64,000 nucleotides of DNA from Deinococcus metalli (GTDB taxonomy: Bacteria; Deinococcota; Deinococci; Deinococcales; Deinococcaceae), in contig NZ_JACHFK010000010.1 of NCBI RefSeq assembly GCF_014201805.1, forward strand, positions 62,001 to 126,000, in the 5' to 3' direction. Shown here one piece after another: positions 23,918-33,476 of the stretch. The position numbers were made by a program, and so were the translations under genes. Positions within the stretch are counted from its first letter, which is position 1, and every line of letters starts with the position of its first letter. The notes beneath the pieces were generated by a model, which was not told where the DNA came from, made no database searches, and saw only the letters and a program-made list of their open reading frames with translations.

Positions 23918-24805
23918 ATGCTGCCGTTCCGCTCTGCACGTCGCGCTGCCCTCACCGTCACGCTGGGTCTCGCCGCTACGACTGCCTCCGCCCAGGGAAC
24001 TCAGGATGGGTTCGTGAACTCTGGCGGGGCGCGGATCCATTACCGCGTTCAGGGTCAGGGGCCCGCCATGCTGCTGATCCACGGGTTTCCCCTGAGTGGC
24101 GAGTACTTCAAGAACAATGCCAGCGTCCTGAGCAGGACGTTCCGGGTGATCACCCTGGACCTGCGCGGCTTCGGGCAGAGCGCGGCGCCCGAAGCGCAGG
24201 CTTCGGTACAGATGTACGCGCAGGATGCCTTGGCAGTGCTGGACCGGCTGGACGTCCAGAAAGCCATCTTCGGCGGGATGAGCATGGGGGGGCCGGTCGT
24301 GTTCGAACTGTACCGCCGTGCCCCCGAGCGCTTCATGGGAATGGTGCTGATCGCCACGACCGCCAACCCCGCTTCCATCACCGAACAGCACCTATGGACC
24401 GGGATTGGCGCGCAGGCCCAGGCCAACGGCGTGCCCAGCATCGTGCCCGAGCTGATCAAGGACATGCTGACGGGCAAGACCCGGACCCAGCGGCCGCAAC
24501 TGAAGGCCTTCCTTGAGGGTCTGATGAAGCAGTCCAGCCTGAACGGCGTGCTGGGCGGCTCGTCCACCCTGGCCACGCGGCCCGACAGCCTTCCCACGCT
24601 GAAAACCATCCGTGTCCCCACGCTGATCGTGGTCGGTGCCGAGGACACGGTGTATCCGCCGGCGTTCTCGCAGAAGATGGACCAGAACATCCCGAACGCT
24701 CAGCTGGTGGTAGTGCCGGGCGCGGCGCACGCCGTGAATATCGAGAACGCTGCTGCCTTCAATGCGGCTGTCCTGCAGTGGGCGCGGCGCAATGCCCTGC
24801 ACTGA
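23918..24805 (+). CDS. secreted alpha/beta hydrolase
   Basis: A 295-residue hydrolase with an N-terminal signal peptide ending near ASAQ (residue 26). The oxyanion region LLIHGFP is at residues 52-58, the nucleophile elbow GMSMGG has Ser122, the acid is about D243 (VGAEDTVYPP) and the base about H271 (PGAAHAV). The triad is complete, so an active esterase, lactonase or related enzyme is expected in the periplasm or outside. The start follows CAGGAG. It lies 30 bases downstream of the MRJP-like gene, suggesting a joint extracellular role. Confidence 0.9.
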   Translation: MLPFRSARRAALTVTLGLAATTASAQGTQDGFVNSGGARIHYRVQGQGPAMLLIHGFPLSGEYFKNNASVLSRTFRVITLDLRGFGQSAAPEAQASVQMYAQDALAVLDRLDVQKAIFGGMSMGGPVVFELYRRAPERFMGMVLIATTANPASITEQHLWTGIGAQAQANGVPSIVPELIKDMLTGKTRTQRPQLKAFLEGLMKQSSLNGVLGGSSTLATRPDSLPTLKTIRVPTLIVVGAEDTVYPPAFSQKMDQNIPNAQLVVVPGAAHAVNIENAAAFNAAVLQWARRNALH

Positions 24806-24836
24806 ATTGTAACGATGCCGACCATCTCCAGAGGGC

Positions 24837-24988
24837 TTTCACCCCACTGACAGTTCTGGCAACTCAACTTTTGATAGGCCGGAGTTGCGCAGTAGGCGGC
24901 TTGAGTGTCTAGCCGCCTGCTGCGCAACTCCGGCCTCGCCGAGGTCACGTTGCCAGAACCCCTGAAGGTGACACCGTGCCACAGCCAC
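24837..24988. repeat. large nested inverted repeat
   Basis: A 26-base inner arm (24876-24901, AGGCCGGAGTTGCGCAGTAG onwards) pairs with 24911-24936 with one G-T mismatch around a 9-base loop. Outside it GTTCTGGCAAC (24853-24863) pairs with GTTGCCAGAAC (24949-24959). Further out TTCACCCCA (24838-24846) pairs with TGGGGTGAA (24980-24988). It starts 30 bases after the hydrolase stop, so the inner hairpin could act as a terminator, but the nested outer arms resemble a small palindromic or MITE-like element. No open frame lies inside. Confidence 0.65.
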
Positions 24989-25111
24989 TGGGGTGAATCA
25001 TGAGGCAGCCGCGCACCGTGGTTTCTCGACATCGGTGGATCCATGCCCGACGCCTGCCTGCTTGACACGGCCGACCGGTCAAGTGATCTGGCTAGCACCC
25101 CGACGCTCCGG

Positions 25112-27409
25112 TCACACCAATCTGTGCTCCAGGACGTACCGGGTGACGGCGGCGCGGCCCCGCACCCCGAGCTTGCTGTAGATCGCGCTGACGTGGTCAT
25201 TGACCGTGTAGACGCCAGAGCCGAGACGGCTCGCGATCTGCTTGTTGCTCAGTCCATCGGCCAGAAGCGCCAGCACTTCCCGTTCCCTGGGCGTGAGCGG
25301 CGTGCTGAGCTCCTGCCGCCGGATCTCTGGTAACTGTTCGGGCGCCGGGGCCACGCTCTGACTCCAAAGGATCTGGCGGGCCAAGTCGTACGCGTCGGCC
25401 TCAGGCAGGCGACGCCCCTCCTCCAGATGACGCTGTAGGTCATCGGCGCCCAATTGGCGAGCGAGTTCATGCAGTCCCGGCGCGAAGAGCTGCTCTTCCC
25501 ACGGCGCAACGAGACTGCGTTTGCGCCGCAGCGTCTGCATGGCTCCCCACAGCATGGCGCCCCGCCCCGCATCATGCCGGTACGCCGCGAGGTACGCCAG
25601 CCCCTGCCACGCCGCGGCGCGCATAGCCTGAATGCCAGCCTGTTCCGCATATTCCAGCGCCTCACCCAGGAGCGCTGCCGTGGGCTCTATCACGCCCTGG
25701 CGCAACGCCAGGCCAGCGGAGGCGATTCCTATCCAGCCGAGCAGGCTGCTCTCTTGCAGCGTGTTGGCGTGCAAGCGCGCATCAATGAGATTCTGGTTCG
25801 CTTCGTCCAGGCGGCCATCAAGCACATTGATCCACCCGAGCATGATCAGGTCGAGCGTCAGGAGCCACCGATCGGCGTGCGCGTCCGCCAGCGTCTGGCT
25901 GGCGGTCACCGACTCACGGGCCAGGGCCAGATCCGTGGCGAACACGCTCTGCGAGTACACGTTCCGGGCATGTGCCTCCCCGCTCGGGTCGCAGGCGGCG
26001 CCAAAGTCGGCTGCAGCGGCCAGTGCCGTCTGCCTGGCCTCCGCGTACTGTCCCTGTCGGTACGCCATGCCGGCGACCGCACACCGCACCCAGCCCCGCG
26101 CCTTCCGGCTCAGGTCAGCGCTGTCCAGAGCAGCGAGCAGCAACGGCTGCGCGTCGTATTCGGCCCGCTGCGACCACATCCAGCCCAGATGCCGTGAAAA
26201 GTCTCCAAGCCGCTCAGGGCTGTTGGCCAGGGCCTCCCGCATGGCGGCCAGGATGTTCGCGCGCGAGCCGCTGAGCCGCTGGTACCAGCGGGCCTGATTG
26301 TCCCCCTGCAGGGCAGGGCCGATCAGGTCCAGGCGGGCGAGTGCGTACGTCATGTGCCGCTGGCGCATGGACGCAAGTTCACCGGAGGCCGCCAGCCGCT
26401 CACGGGCATACTCGCCGAGGGTCTCCAGCATGCCGTAGCGGGCCTCGTCTCCTTCGTACCGCTGCACGAGGCTCTTTTCATGCAGGGAGGCGAGGCCCTC
26501 GAGGACGTCGGTGTCCCCATCCACGTTGCACACGGCCTCGGCCGCCTCGAGGGACCAGCCCCCCACGAACACGCCCAGGCGCGCGAACAGGCGCTGCTCG
26601 GGCAGGGCCAGCAGATCAAAGCTCCAATCAATGGCGGCCCGCAGCGTCTGCTGGCGGCTTGGCAGGTCGCGCGCTCCACCCTGCAGCAGGGCCAGGCGGT
26701 TGTCGAGCCGGGCAAGCAGCGTGGTGGGCGGCAGCAGCCGGATGCGCGCTGCGGCCAGTTCGATGGCAAGGGGAAGGCCGTCGAGGCGCCGGACGATCTC
26801 GGAGAGCACCTCCAGCCGCTCCGGCGTGGGTGAGAAGTTCGGCTGCACCGCGCGTACGCGCTCCAGGAACAGGTGCAGCGCCTCGCCGCCGCCGCCAGGG
26901 CCGGGCAGCGAGAGGGGCGGCACCGCGTACTCGTGCTCGCCGTACAGGCCCAGCCGCTCCCGGCTGGTCACCAGGACGCTCAGGTCGGGCGCCGCGCGCA
27001 TTAGGGCGGCCACGGCCGGCGCCGCCGACAGCACCTGCTCGAAATTGTCCAGAACGATGAGGCGCTGCGATTCGGCCAGGAAGTCGCACAACACCTCCAG
27101 CGACGGCCGCTGCGATTCGTGCAGGTGCAGCGACGCGCCCAGGGCACCCAACACCCCCGCCTGCTCGGTGACGTCAGCGAGCGGGACAAAGACCACGCCG
27201 TCTGGGTATGCGCTGGCCAGCTGCCGGGCGACCTCCAGCGCCAGCCGGGTCTTGCCGACGCCGCCTGGACCAGTCAGGGTCAGCAGCGAGACGTCCGGAT
27301 TCTCCAGCACACCCCTGATCTGCGTAACCTCCACGCCTCGCCCGACGAGTGGGGTGGCCTGAGTGGGCAGCGCATGGTGGGGGAGCACAGAACCGGACGG
27401 CGATGACAT
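25112..27409 (-). CDS. STAND-type ATPase with LuxR DNA-binding domain
   Basis: Large transcription regulator, about 765 residues. An NB-ARC-like ATPase has Walker A GPGGVGKT (residues 47-54), [17 protein letters not shown] and [11 protein letters not shown]; it is followed by a winged-helix region and a helical TPR-like sensor domain. The LuxR helix-turn-helix forms the last 65 residues ([40 protein letters not shown]). ATG 27409 (MSSPSGSV) was chosen because the ATPase part begins soon after; the frame is open 60 codons further. It is divergent from the sugar dehydrogenase cluster starting at 27746 and is the best candidate for its regulator. Ligand unknown. Confidence 0.88.
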   Translation of the reverse strand: MSSPSGSVLPHHALPTQATPLVGRGVEVTQIRGVLENPDVSLLTLTGPGGVGKTRLALEVARQLASAYPDGVVFVPLADVTEQAGVLGALGASLHLHESQRPSLEVLCDFLAESQRLIVLDNFEQVLSAAPAVAALMRAAPDLSVLVTSRERLGLYGEHEYAVPPLSLPGPGGGGEALHLFLERVRAVQPNFSPTPERLEVLSEIVRRLDGLPLAIELAAARIRLLPPTTLLARLDNRLALLQGGARDLPSRQQTLRAAIDWSFDLLALPEQRLFARLGVFVGGWSLEAAEAVCNVDGDTDVLEGLASLHEKSLVQRYEGDEARYGMLETLGEYARERLAASGELASMRQRHMTYALARLDLIGPALQGDNQARWYQRLSGSRANILAAMREALANSPERLGDFSRHLGWMWSQRAEYDAQPLLLAALDSADLSRKARGWVRCAVAGMAYRQGQYAEARQTALAAAADFGAACDPSGEAHARNVYSQSVFATDLALARESVTASQTLADAHADRWLLTLDLIMLGWINVLDGRLDEANQNLIDARLHANTLQESSLLGWIGIASAGLALRQGVIEPTAALLGEALEYAEQAGIQAMRAAAWQGLAYLAAYRHDAGRGAMLWGAMQTLRRKRSLVAPWEEQLFAPGLHELARQLGADDLQRHLEEGRRLPEADAYDLARQILWSQSVAPAPEQLPEIRRQELSTPLTPREREVLALLADGLSNKQIASRLGSGVYTVNDHVSAIYSKLGVRGRAAVTRYVLEHRLV

Positions 27410-27745
27410 GGACACCTGACTTTCAGTGGAATACCAGACGTTCATAGGGATGCGGGGCGGCGCCACCGCCGCCGGCGCGGTGTGGAGGGTGGAACCCAGC
27501 ATAGCGCTGCCGGCCTCCCCCCAGAAGTGAGGGGTCCACAGCTCCCCCGTCACCGCGGCTCCCCCCAGACCCTCAGGATGTGCCGGCACCCGGCTCTGCT
27601 TTAGGGTGCAGGCAGGTCAAAACGCACTGCACAGGGTTCCACCGCCAGACCGCTGGCGTTCCCCGCGTCTGCTCTGTCTCCATCTCAGTTCCCCACTGGC
27701 CCCAGCGCCATCGGGCGGACGGCCCCCATCTCTGGAAGGTCTGTC
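27410..27745. other. divergent control region between STAND-LuxR and sugar dehydrogenase genes
   Basis: No gene is seen in these 336 bases. The stretch must hold both promoters. GGAAGG precedes the ATG at 27746. I could not identify a convincing operator. Confidence 0.5.
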
Positions 27746-28924
27746 ATGTCGTATGCGAGCTTCACACCCCAGCCTCCCTGCGCGCTGATCCTCGGTGCCG
27801 GCTTCACGGCCGGCGCGCACCTGGAGGCCCTGCGGCGCCTGGGGATTCCGGTGGCTGGCGTGGTCGGCAGCGACCCCGCGCGCACCGGGGCAGTCGCGCA
27901 CCGGTATGGCGTGCGCGCCTATCCGGACACCTGGACGGCCCTGCACGACCCGACCGTGACGGTCGTCCACGACTGTGCGCCCAGCGACGTGCATGTGGAG
28001 CTGAACCTCGCGGCACTCAAGGCCGGCAAGCACGTGTTCTCCGAGAAGCCGTTGGGCGTGACCGCGCACGAATCGCGCCGGCAACTGGACTACGCCCGGG
28101 TGAGCGGCCTGCGGCACGGCGTGCACTTCACCTACCGGGGCTACCCGATGGTGCGCGAACTGCGGCACCGGGTGCGCTCGGGCGACCTGGGCGAGGTGCG
28201 GTACCTGCGCGGGCACTACCTTCAGGACTGGCTGCTCTCGCCGGAGGACTACAACTGGCGGCTGGAGTCCAGCGCCGAGGAGACCCGCGCGCTGGGCGAC
28301 ATCGGCTCGCACCTGCTCGACCTGGCGCGCTTCGTCACGGGTCTGGAGGCCACCGGCGTCCTGGCGCGCCTGAGCCGGATGCACCCCACCCGATACCGGC
28401 CTGCCGGGCCCGGCACGCCGCAGGTGCCCTTCGACGTGGAGGCGGAGGATCAGGCGACCCTGATCCTCGAGTACGGCCCGGACGTGACTGCGACCTTCGA
28501 AGTGGCGCAGGTGTATGCCGGGCACCGCAACGACCTGAGTCTGGAGGTCATCGGTACGCGTGGCAGCGCCCGCTGGCAGCAGGAGACTCCGGAGCAGGTG
28601 TGGCTGGCTCAAGCGGGCCACCCCGACGGGGTGCTGCACAAGTCCAGCCTGCTGTGCGCGGACGCGCTGGAGCACATGCACTACCCCGCCGGTCATCCCG
28701 AGGGCTATGCCGACGCCCTGACCAACGGTATCCGCGCGTACTACGCCGCGCTCTCCGGTGAGGACAGCAGCTACCCGACCTTCGAGGACGGACACGCCGC
28801 CGCGCTGACGGTCGCAGCCGCGGCGCGTAGCCACACCGAACGCCGCTGGGTGGCGATCCGTGACCTCGAGCCCAGGTCTCCCACACCTCCCAGTCGCCCC
28901 ACTCCACAAGGAGCCCCGTCATGA
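27746..28924 (+). CDS. Gfo/Idh/MocA-family sugar dehydrogenase (first of three)
   Basis: NAD(P)-dependent dehydrogenase of a sugar or cyclitol, 392 residues. The N-terminal Rossmann fold opens CALILGAGFTAGAHLEAL (residues 12-29), and the conserved EKP with its catalytic lysine is at 100-102 (FSEKPLGV). The C-terminal alpha/beta domain has GDIGSHLLDLARFV with the usual Asp/His pair. It overlaps the next gene by four bases (ATGA at 28921) and is closely similar in motif order to it (HYLQDWLL, GHRNDLSLEVIGTRGSARW), so the two are tandem paralogues, possibly forming a heteromer. The last 25 residues (PRSPTPPSRPTPQG) are an unusual Pro-rich tail. Confidence 0.9.
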   Translation: MSYASFTPQPPCALILGAGFTAGAHLEALRRLGIPVAGVVGSDPARTGAVAHRYGVRAYPDTWTALHDPTVTVVHDCAPSDVHVELNLAALKAGKHVFSEKPLGVTAHESRRQLDYARVSGLRHGVHFTYRGYPMVRELRHRVRSGDLGEVRYLRGHYLQDWLLSPEDYNWRLESSAEETRALGDIGSHLLDLARFVTGLEATGVLARLSRMHPTRYRPAGPGTPQVPFDVEAEDQATLILEYGPDVTATFEVAQVYAGHRNDLSLEVIGTRGSARWQQETPEQVWLAQAGHPDGVLHKSSLLCADALEHMHYPAGHPEGYADALTNGIRAYYAALSGEDSSYPTFEDGHAAALTVAAAARSHTERRWVAIRDLEPRSPTPPSRPTPQGAPS

Positions 28925-30051
28925 CCCCACCCGTCCCACAGGCCGCGCTGATCGGCATCGGTTTCATCGGGCAGGCCCACCTGGAGGCGCTGCGTCGCCT
29001 CGGCATTCCCATCGCCGGCGTGCTCGGACACGAGGAGAATTACACCCGGCGCGAGGCGGCCCGGCTGAACCTGCGCCCGTACGTCTCGCTGGACGAGCTG
29101 CTGGCCGATCCGGCGGTGGACGTCGTGCACCAGTGCGGCCCGAACGACGTGCACGCCACACAGAACCTGTGGGCCCTCGCGGCGGGGAAGCACGTGTTCA
29201 GCGAGAAACCCCTGGGCGTGAGCAGCGGCGAGACCGCCCGGCAGCTCCAGGCGGCCCGCGCCTCCGGGCGACAGACAGCCGTCAATTTCACTTACCGGGG
29301 CTACGCGGCGGTGCAGACCCTGCGCGACCTCGTCCGGGGCGGGGAGCTGGGCGAGATCGTCTCCCTGCGTGGGCACTACCTGCAGGACTGGCTGCTGTAT
29401 GCCACGGACTTCAACTGGCGGGTCGGTGCGCCCGCCCACGAGACCCGCGCCGTGTCGGACATCGGCTCACATCTGAGCGATCTGGCGCGGTACGTCACCG
29501 GGCTGGAACCGCGGCGCGTGCAGGCGCGCTTCTCGACCCTGCACGCCGAGCGCCGCCGGCCGCTGGGCACGCTCCAGACCTTCGCGAGTGGCGGCACCGA
29601 GACCGAGGCCTTCACCGTGACCACCGAAGATCAGGCGAGCCTGTGGGTGGACTACGGCGGCGTCCACGCGAGCTTCGAGCTCTCGCAGGTCGCGCCCGGT
29701 CACAAGAACGATCTGGCGCTGGAGATCCTGGGCACACGTGGGAGCGCCCGCTGGCGCCAGGAGCGGCCCGAGGAGATCGACCTCTCCTCCCGTGACGACC
29801 GCCGCACAGTGCAGCTCAAAGACACGGGCCATCCCTTCACCCACTACCCGTCCGGGCATCCGGAGGGCTATCCAGATGCCATCACCAACGTGCTGCGCGC
29901 CTTTTATGCTGGCCTGTCCGGCACGCCAGACCCGCGCATCGCCCGCTTCGAGGACGGCCACGCCGCCGCCCTGTTCGTCGAGGCGGCCTACGCGAGCCAC
30001 CTCACTGGCCAGGCGGCCGAAATCGGGGCTGCCCTGGATGTTTCCGTATGA
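28921..30051 (+). CDS. Gfo/Idh/MocA-family sugar dehydrogenase (second of three)
   Basis: A 376-residue NAD(P)-dependent dehydrogenase, tandem paralogue of the gene before it. The Rossmann opening is ALIGIGFIGQAHLEAL (residues 9-24), EKP is at 95-97 and SDIGSHLSDLARYVTGLE carries the catalytic His region. The shared segments HYLQDWLL and HKNDLALEILGTRGSARW show recent common origin. It begins inside the stop of the upstream gene. Two consecutive dehydrogenases plus a TIM-barrel isomerase suggest oxidation of a sugar or polyol followed by keto-sugar isomerisation or epimerisation. Confidence 0.9.
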   Translation: MTPPVPQAALIGIGFIGQAHLEALRRLGIPIAGVLGHEENYTRREAARLNLRPYVSLDELLADPAVDVVHQCGPNDVHATQNLWALAAGKHVFSEKPLGVSSGETARQLQAARASGRQTAVNFTYRGYAAVQTLRDLVRGGELGEIVSLRGHYLQDWLLYATDFNWRVGAPAHETRAVSDIGSHLSDLARYVTGLEPRRVQARFSTLHAERRRPLGTLQTFASGGTETEAFTVTTEDQASLWVDYGGVHASFELSQVAPGHKNDLALEILGTRGSARWRQERPEEIDLSSRDDRRTVQLKDTGHPFTHYPSGHPEGYPDAITNVLRAFYAGLSGTPDPRIARFEDGHAAALFVEAAYASHLTGQAAEIGAALDVSV

Positions 30052-30165
30052 CCCCCGGTCTGCAGAGGGAGCCCCCGTGACCGCCCGCTGAGCCGCCCCC
30101 ACCCCGAGCCCGTTTACCCGTCAAGCCAGGACAGCTCTCCGCGGCGCTGGCAGGAGGTTCACACT

Positions 30166-30990
30166 ATGAGATTCGGCTACCAGACCAACACTTGGGGAGG
30201 CGTCGTCGGGCACCCGGCGGGCGTCACGAGCATCAAGGACCTGTTCTATCTCACGCCCGGATCGGATCAGGAGGCGCTGCGCGACATCGCGGCCGCCGGG
30301 TACCAGGGCGTGGAACTGTTCGACGGCAATCTGATGGCCTACCAGGGCCGCGAGGACGACTTCCGGAGCTTCCTGACGGCAGGGAACCTCAGCCTGATCG
30401 CGGTGTACTCGGGGGCGAACTTCATTTACGACGACGTGCTGGAGGACGAGTTCTGGCGCATCGAGCAGGCCGCACGCATCGGCCAGACCTTCGGGGCCGA
30501 GTTCCTGGTGCTCGGCGGCGGGGCCAAACGGCACGGCGGTCCACGTGAGGACGACTACACGAAGCTCGCCCACGGCCTCGACCGCGCCGCCGAGCTCGCC
30601 CGGACCTTTGGACTGACCGCGCTGTACCACCCACACCTGGGCACGCTCGTGGAGGGCCCCGAGGCGCTGGAGAAGGTCATGTCGCAGTGCACCATCGGCC
30701 TGTGCCCGGACACCGCCCACCTCGCGGCCGGCGGAAATGACCTGCCGATCCTGATCCGGACGTACGCGGACCGCATTCCCTACATCCACCTCAAGGGCCT
30801 GAGCCGCGATCCCTTCGGGTTTGTGCCCCTTGACGAGGATCCCGAGATGGCCGCCATCTGGCAGGCACTGCAGGACATCCACTTCGACGGCTGGGTCACC
30901 GTCGAGCTCGACAGCCACGCCGATCCGAAGGGTGCCGCGGCGCGCAGCCTCGCGTGGCTCCAGGCCCGCACGGCCGTTTCCACGGACTGA
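30166..30990 (+). CDS. sugar phosphate isomerase/epimerase family protein (TIM barrel)
   Basis: A 274-residue xylose-isomerase-like TIM-barrel protein, related to IolE/IolI and tagatose epimerases. Conserved metal-site segments are present: YQGVELFDG, EFLVLGGGAKRHGG, ALYHPHLGTLVEG, GLCPDTAHLAAGGND, YIHLKGLS and WVTVELD. The expected Glu/Asp/His/Glu metal ligands can all be placed in these. AGGAGG precedes the ATG. It lies 114 bases after the second dehydrogenase, in a cluster resembling inositol-like catabolic sets. Epimerase, isomerase and keto-inositol dehydratase activities are all possible. Confidence 0.88.
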   Translation: MRFGYQTNTWGGVVGHPAGVTSIKDLFYLTPGSDQEALRDIAAAGYQGVELFDGNLMAYQGREDDFRSFLTAGNLSLIAVYSGANFIYDDVLEDEFWRIEQAARIGQTFGAEFLVLGGGAKRHGGPREDDYTKLAHGLDRAAELARTFGLTALYHPHLGTLVEGPEALEKVMSQCTIGLCPDTAHLAAGGNDLPILIRTYADRIPYIHLKGLSRDPFGFVPLDEDPEMAAIWQALQDIHFDGWVTVELDSHADPKGAAARSLAWLQARTAVSTD

Positions 30991-31033
30991 CGCCCCATCT
31001 TCCCGCCCATTCATCCCACCCCAGGAGTTCACC

Positions 31034-32143
31034 ATGAAGCACACAGCCAAGCTCGCCCTCGTCGCCGCCGCACTCGTCACCGCCGCCCTCGCTCAGGGGG
31101 TGGATCCACAGGCCGCCCTCAAGGAGCTCGCCACGAAGGTCTACTCGAAAGGCCCCTCCGGCGAATCTCCCTCACCCGCGTCCAGCGTGACCCTGACCCC
31201 GGCGGAGATCGCCAAGGTGAAGGCCATGAACGCCACGGCCGCGATCGTGCTGCACTACGGCGGCAACGACTGGAGCAACGCGCAGGTGGACGGCCTCAAG
31301 GCCCAGTTCGCCAAACTCGGCATCAAGGTCATCGCCGTGACGGACGCGAACTTCAAGCCGGAAAAACAGGTGTCCGACATCGAGACGGTGCTGGCGCGCA
31401 AGCCGAGCATCATCGTGTCCATCCCGACCGATCCCGTGGCCACAGCCGCGTCGTACAAGAAAGCGGCAAAGGCCGGCGTGAAACTGGTGTTTATGGATAA
31501 CGTCCCCAGCGGACTCAAAGCCGGAACGGACTACGTGAGTGTTGTTTCCGCCGACAATTACGGCAACGGCGTGGCCTCGGCACACCTGTTGGCGCAGCAA
31601 CTGGGCAGCAAGGGGAACATCGGCGTGATCTTCCACGCGGCGGACTTCTTCGTGACCAAACAGCGCTACGACGCCTTCAAGGCGACCATCGCAAAGTACC
31701 CCAACATCAAGATCGTGGCCGAGCAGGGCATCGGCGGGCCGGACTTCGCCGGTGACGCGGAGAAGGTCGCGTCGGCCATGCTGACCCGCAACCCCAACCT
31801 GAACGCCATCTGGGCCGTGTGGGACGTACCGGCCGAGGGCGTGATGAGCGCCGCGCGCACCGCCGGGCGCAAGGACCTGGTCATCGCGACGATGGACCTC
31901 GGGAAGAACGTCGCGCTGGAGATGGCCAAGCAGGGCGGCATGGTGCGCGGCCTGGGCGCCCAGCGCCCCTACGACGCCGGTGTGACCGAGGCGAACCTCG
32001 CCGCGTACGGCCTGCTGGGCAAGAAGGCCCCCGCGTACGTCGCCCTGAACGCGCTGCCCGTCACGCGCGCCACGCTGGCCACCGCGTGGAAGCAGGTCTA
32101 CAACAAGACGCTGCCCAGCGACATCCAGTCCGTCCTGAAGTAA
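31034..32143 (+). CDS. periplasmic sugar-binding protein of second CUT2 ABC transporter
   Basis: Type 1 periplasmic-binding protein, 369 residues. A signal peptide (MKHTAKLALVAAALVTAALA) is followed by a linker and the fold, from ATAAIVLHYGGNDWSNAQVD through VSIPTDPVATAASYKKA to VFMDNVPSGLKAGTDYVSVV. The start was set at ATG 31034, after CAGGAG; the frame runs 71 codons further upstream but only as shadow of the isomerase gene. It is followed by a hairpin and then the third dehydrogenase, so it is expressed with the catabolic genes. The ATPase and permease of the same importer are at 33477-35976. Confidence 0.9.
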   Translation: MKHTAKLALVAAALVTAALAQGVDPQAALKELATKVYSKGPSGESPSPASSVTLTPAEIAKVKAMNATAAIVLHYGGNDWSNAQVDGLKAQFAKLGIKVIAVTDANFKPEKQVSDIETVLARKPSIIVSIPTDPVATAASYKKAAKAGVKLVFMDNVPSGLKAGTDYVSVVSADNYGNGVASAHLLAQQLGSKGNIGVIFHAADFFVTKQRYDAFKATIAKYPNIKIVAEQGIGGPDFAGDAEKVASAMLTRNPNLNAIWAVWDVPAEGVMSAARTAGRKDLVIATMDLGKNVALEMAKQGGMVRGLGAQRPYDAGVTEANLAAYGLLGKKAPAYVALNALPVTRATLATAWKQVYNKTLPSDIQSVLK

Positions 32144-32151
32144 GTCCTCCC

Positions 32152-32178
32152 GGGGCCGCGCTCCCTGCGCACGGCCCC
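32152..32178 (+). terminator. hairpin downstream of the second binding-protein gene
   Basis: GGGGCCG (32152-32158) pairs with CGGCCCC (32172-32178), with further pairing in the 13-base loop. It starts nine bases after the stop codon. There is no T-run, so partial termination or message protection within the operon is more likely than full termination. Confidence 0.45.
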
Positions 32179-32216
32179 ACTCTGATCCCGCCCACCCTGA
32201 TTCTGGAGGTACCACC

Positions 32217-33428
32217 ATGACCGCATCCAGCATTCCTCAGCTCAACGTCGGCCTGATCGGCGGGGGATTCATGGGCAAGGCCCACTCGCTCGCGTACGCC
32301 GCCATGCCCATGTTCTTCTGGCCCGCGCCCGCCATCCCGGTGCGTCACACGATCGCGGAGGTCACCGACGACCTGGCCGCCGGGGCCGCCGCCCGCTTCG
32401 GCTTCCAGCACTCGACCGGCGACTGGCGCCGCGTGATCGACGATCCGAACATTCACGTGGTGGACATCGCCACGCCGAACAACTCGCACGCCGAGATTGC
32501 CATCGCGGCCGCGCAGGCCGGCAAGCACATCCTGTGTGAAAAGCCGCTGGCCCCCACGGTGGCTGAGGCGAAGGCCATGTACGAGGCGGTCAAGGCGGCG
32601 GGCGTGGTCAACATGGTCGCCTTCAACTACCGCCGCACGCCCGCTGTGGCGCTGGCGCGCAAGTACATCGAAGAGGGCCGCATCGGCAAGGTGCTAAGCT
32701 TCCGGGGCACATACCTTCAGGACTGGTCGGCCGACCCGAGCGGCCCGCTGTCGTGGCGCTTCCAGAAGAAGATCGCCGGTTCCGGCGCGCTGGGAGACAT
32801 CGGCACGCACGTGGTCGATCTGGCCCGCTACCTGGTGGGCGAGATCAGCGCCGTGAACGCCATGATGCACACCTACATTCAGGAGCGGCCTCTGCAGTCC
32901 GGAGGCGCGGACAAGCTCGGTGCGAGCGACAAGAACGCCGGCGGACCGAAAGGTGCCGTGGACGTGGACGACGAGGTCATGACCCTGCTGCGCTTCGAGA
33001 ACGGCGCGGTCGGCTCGCTCGAGGCCACCCGCAACGCCTGGGGCCGCAACAACTACATCACCTTCGAGATCCACGGCACCGAGGGCACCCTGCACTTCAA
33101 CTATGAGCGCCGCGACGAGTTGCAGGTCTTCTTCAACAGCGATCCCGGCGACGCCCGCGGCCTGCGCACGGTGTACACCGGGCCGGCGCATCCCTACGGC
33201 GAGGGCCTGTGGCCGATCCCAGCGCTGGGCATCGGCTACGGCGAGACCAAAATCATCGAGGCATACGACCTGTTCACCGCCATCACCACCGGACGCCCGG
33301 TGCGCCCGGACTTCGAGGACGGCTACAAGACCGAACTCATCGCCGACGCCATCGTGCGCTCTGCCCAGGAGCGGCGTGAGATCGACGTCGAGTCCATCGG
33401 CGTCCCGAGAGAGACGGCGGGCGTCTGA
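32217..33428 (+). CDS. Gfo/Idh/MocA-family sugar dehydrogenase (third of three)
   Basis: A 403-residue NAD(P)-dependent dehydrogenase. The Rossmann opening is NVGLIGGGFMGKAHSLAY (residues 10-27) and CEKPLAPTV has EKP at 108-110; GDIGTHVVDLARYLVGEI follows in the catalytic domain. It is more distant from the two tandem paralogues than they are from each other, and contains an inserted loop rich in Gly/Lys (SGGADKLGASDKNAGGPKGA). GGAGGT precedes the ATG. It sits between the binding protein and the ATPase gene, so the enzyme and the importer are made together. Confidence 0.9.
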   Translation: MTASSIPQLNVGLIGGGFMGKAHSLAYAAMPMFFWPAPAIPVRHTIAEVTDDLAAGAAARFGFQHSTGDWRRVIDDPNIHVVDIATPNNSHAEIAIAAAQAGKHILCEKPLAPTVAEAKAMYEAVKAAGVVNMVAFNYRRTPAVALARKYIEEGRIGKVLSFRGTYLQDWSADPSGPLSWRFQKKIAGSGALGDIGTHVVDLARYLVGEISAVNAMMHTYIQERPLQSGGADKLGASDKNAGGPKGAVDVDDEVMTLLRFENGAVGSLEATRNAWGRNNYITFEIHGTEGTLHFNYERRDELQVFFNSDPGDARGLRTVYTGPAHPYGEGLWPIPALGIGYGETKIIEAYDLFTAITTGRPVRPDFEDGYKTELIADAIVRSAQERREIDVESIGVPRETAGV

Positions 33429-33476
33429 GCTGAAGCAGGTGGGCTGGTCATGTGACCGGCCCACAGGAGGACATCC

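Noticed and set aside
25972..27362. Arg/Ser-rich rightward frames inside the STAND-LuxR gene
   Set aside because: Shadow frames; the minus strand carries Walker A, ATPase and LuxR motifs in order.
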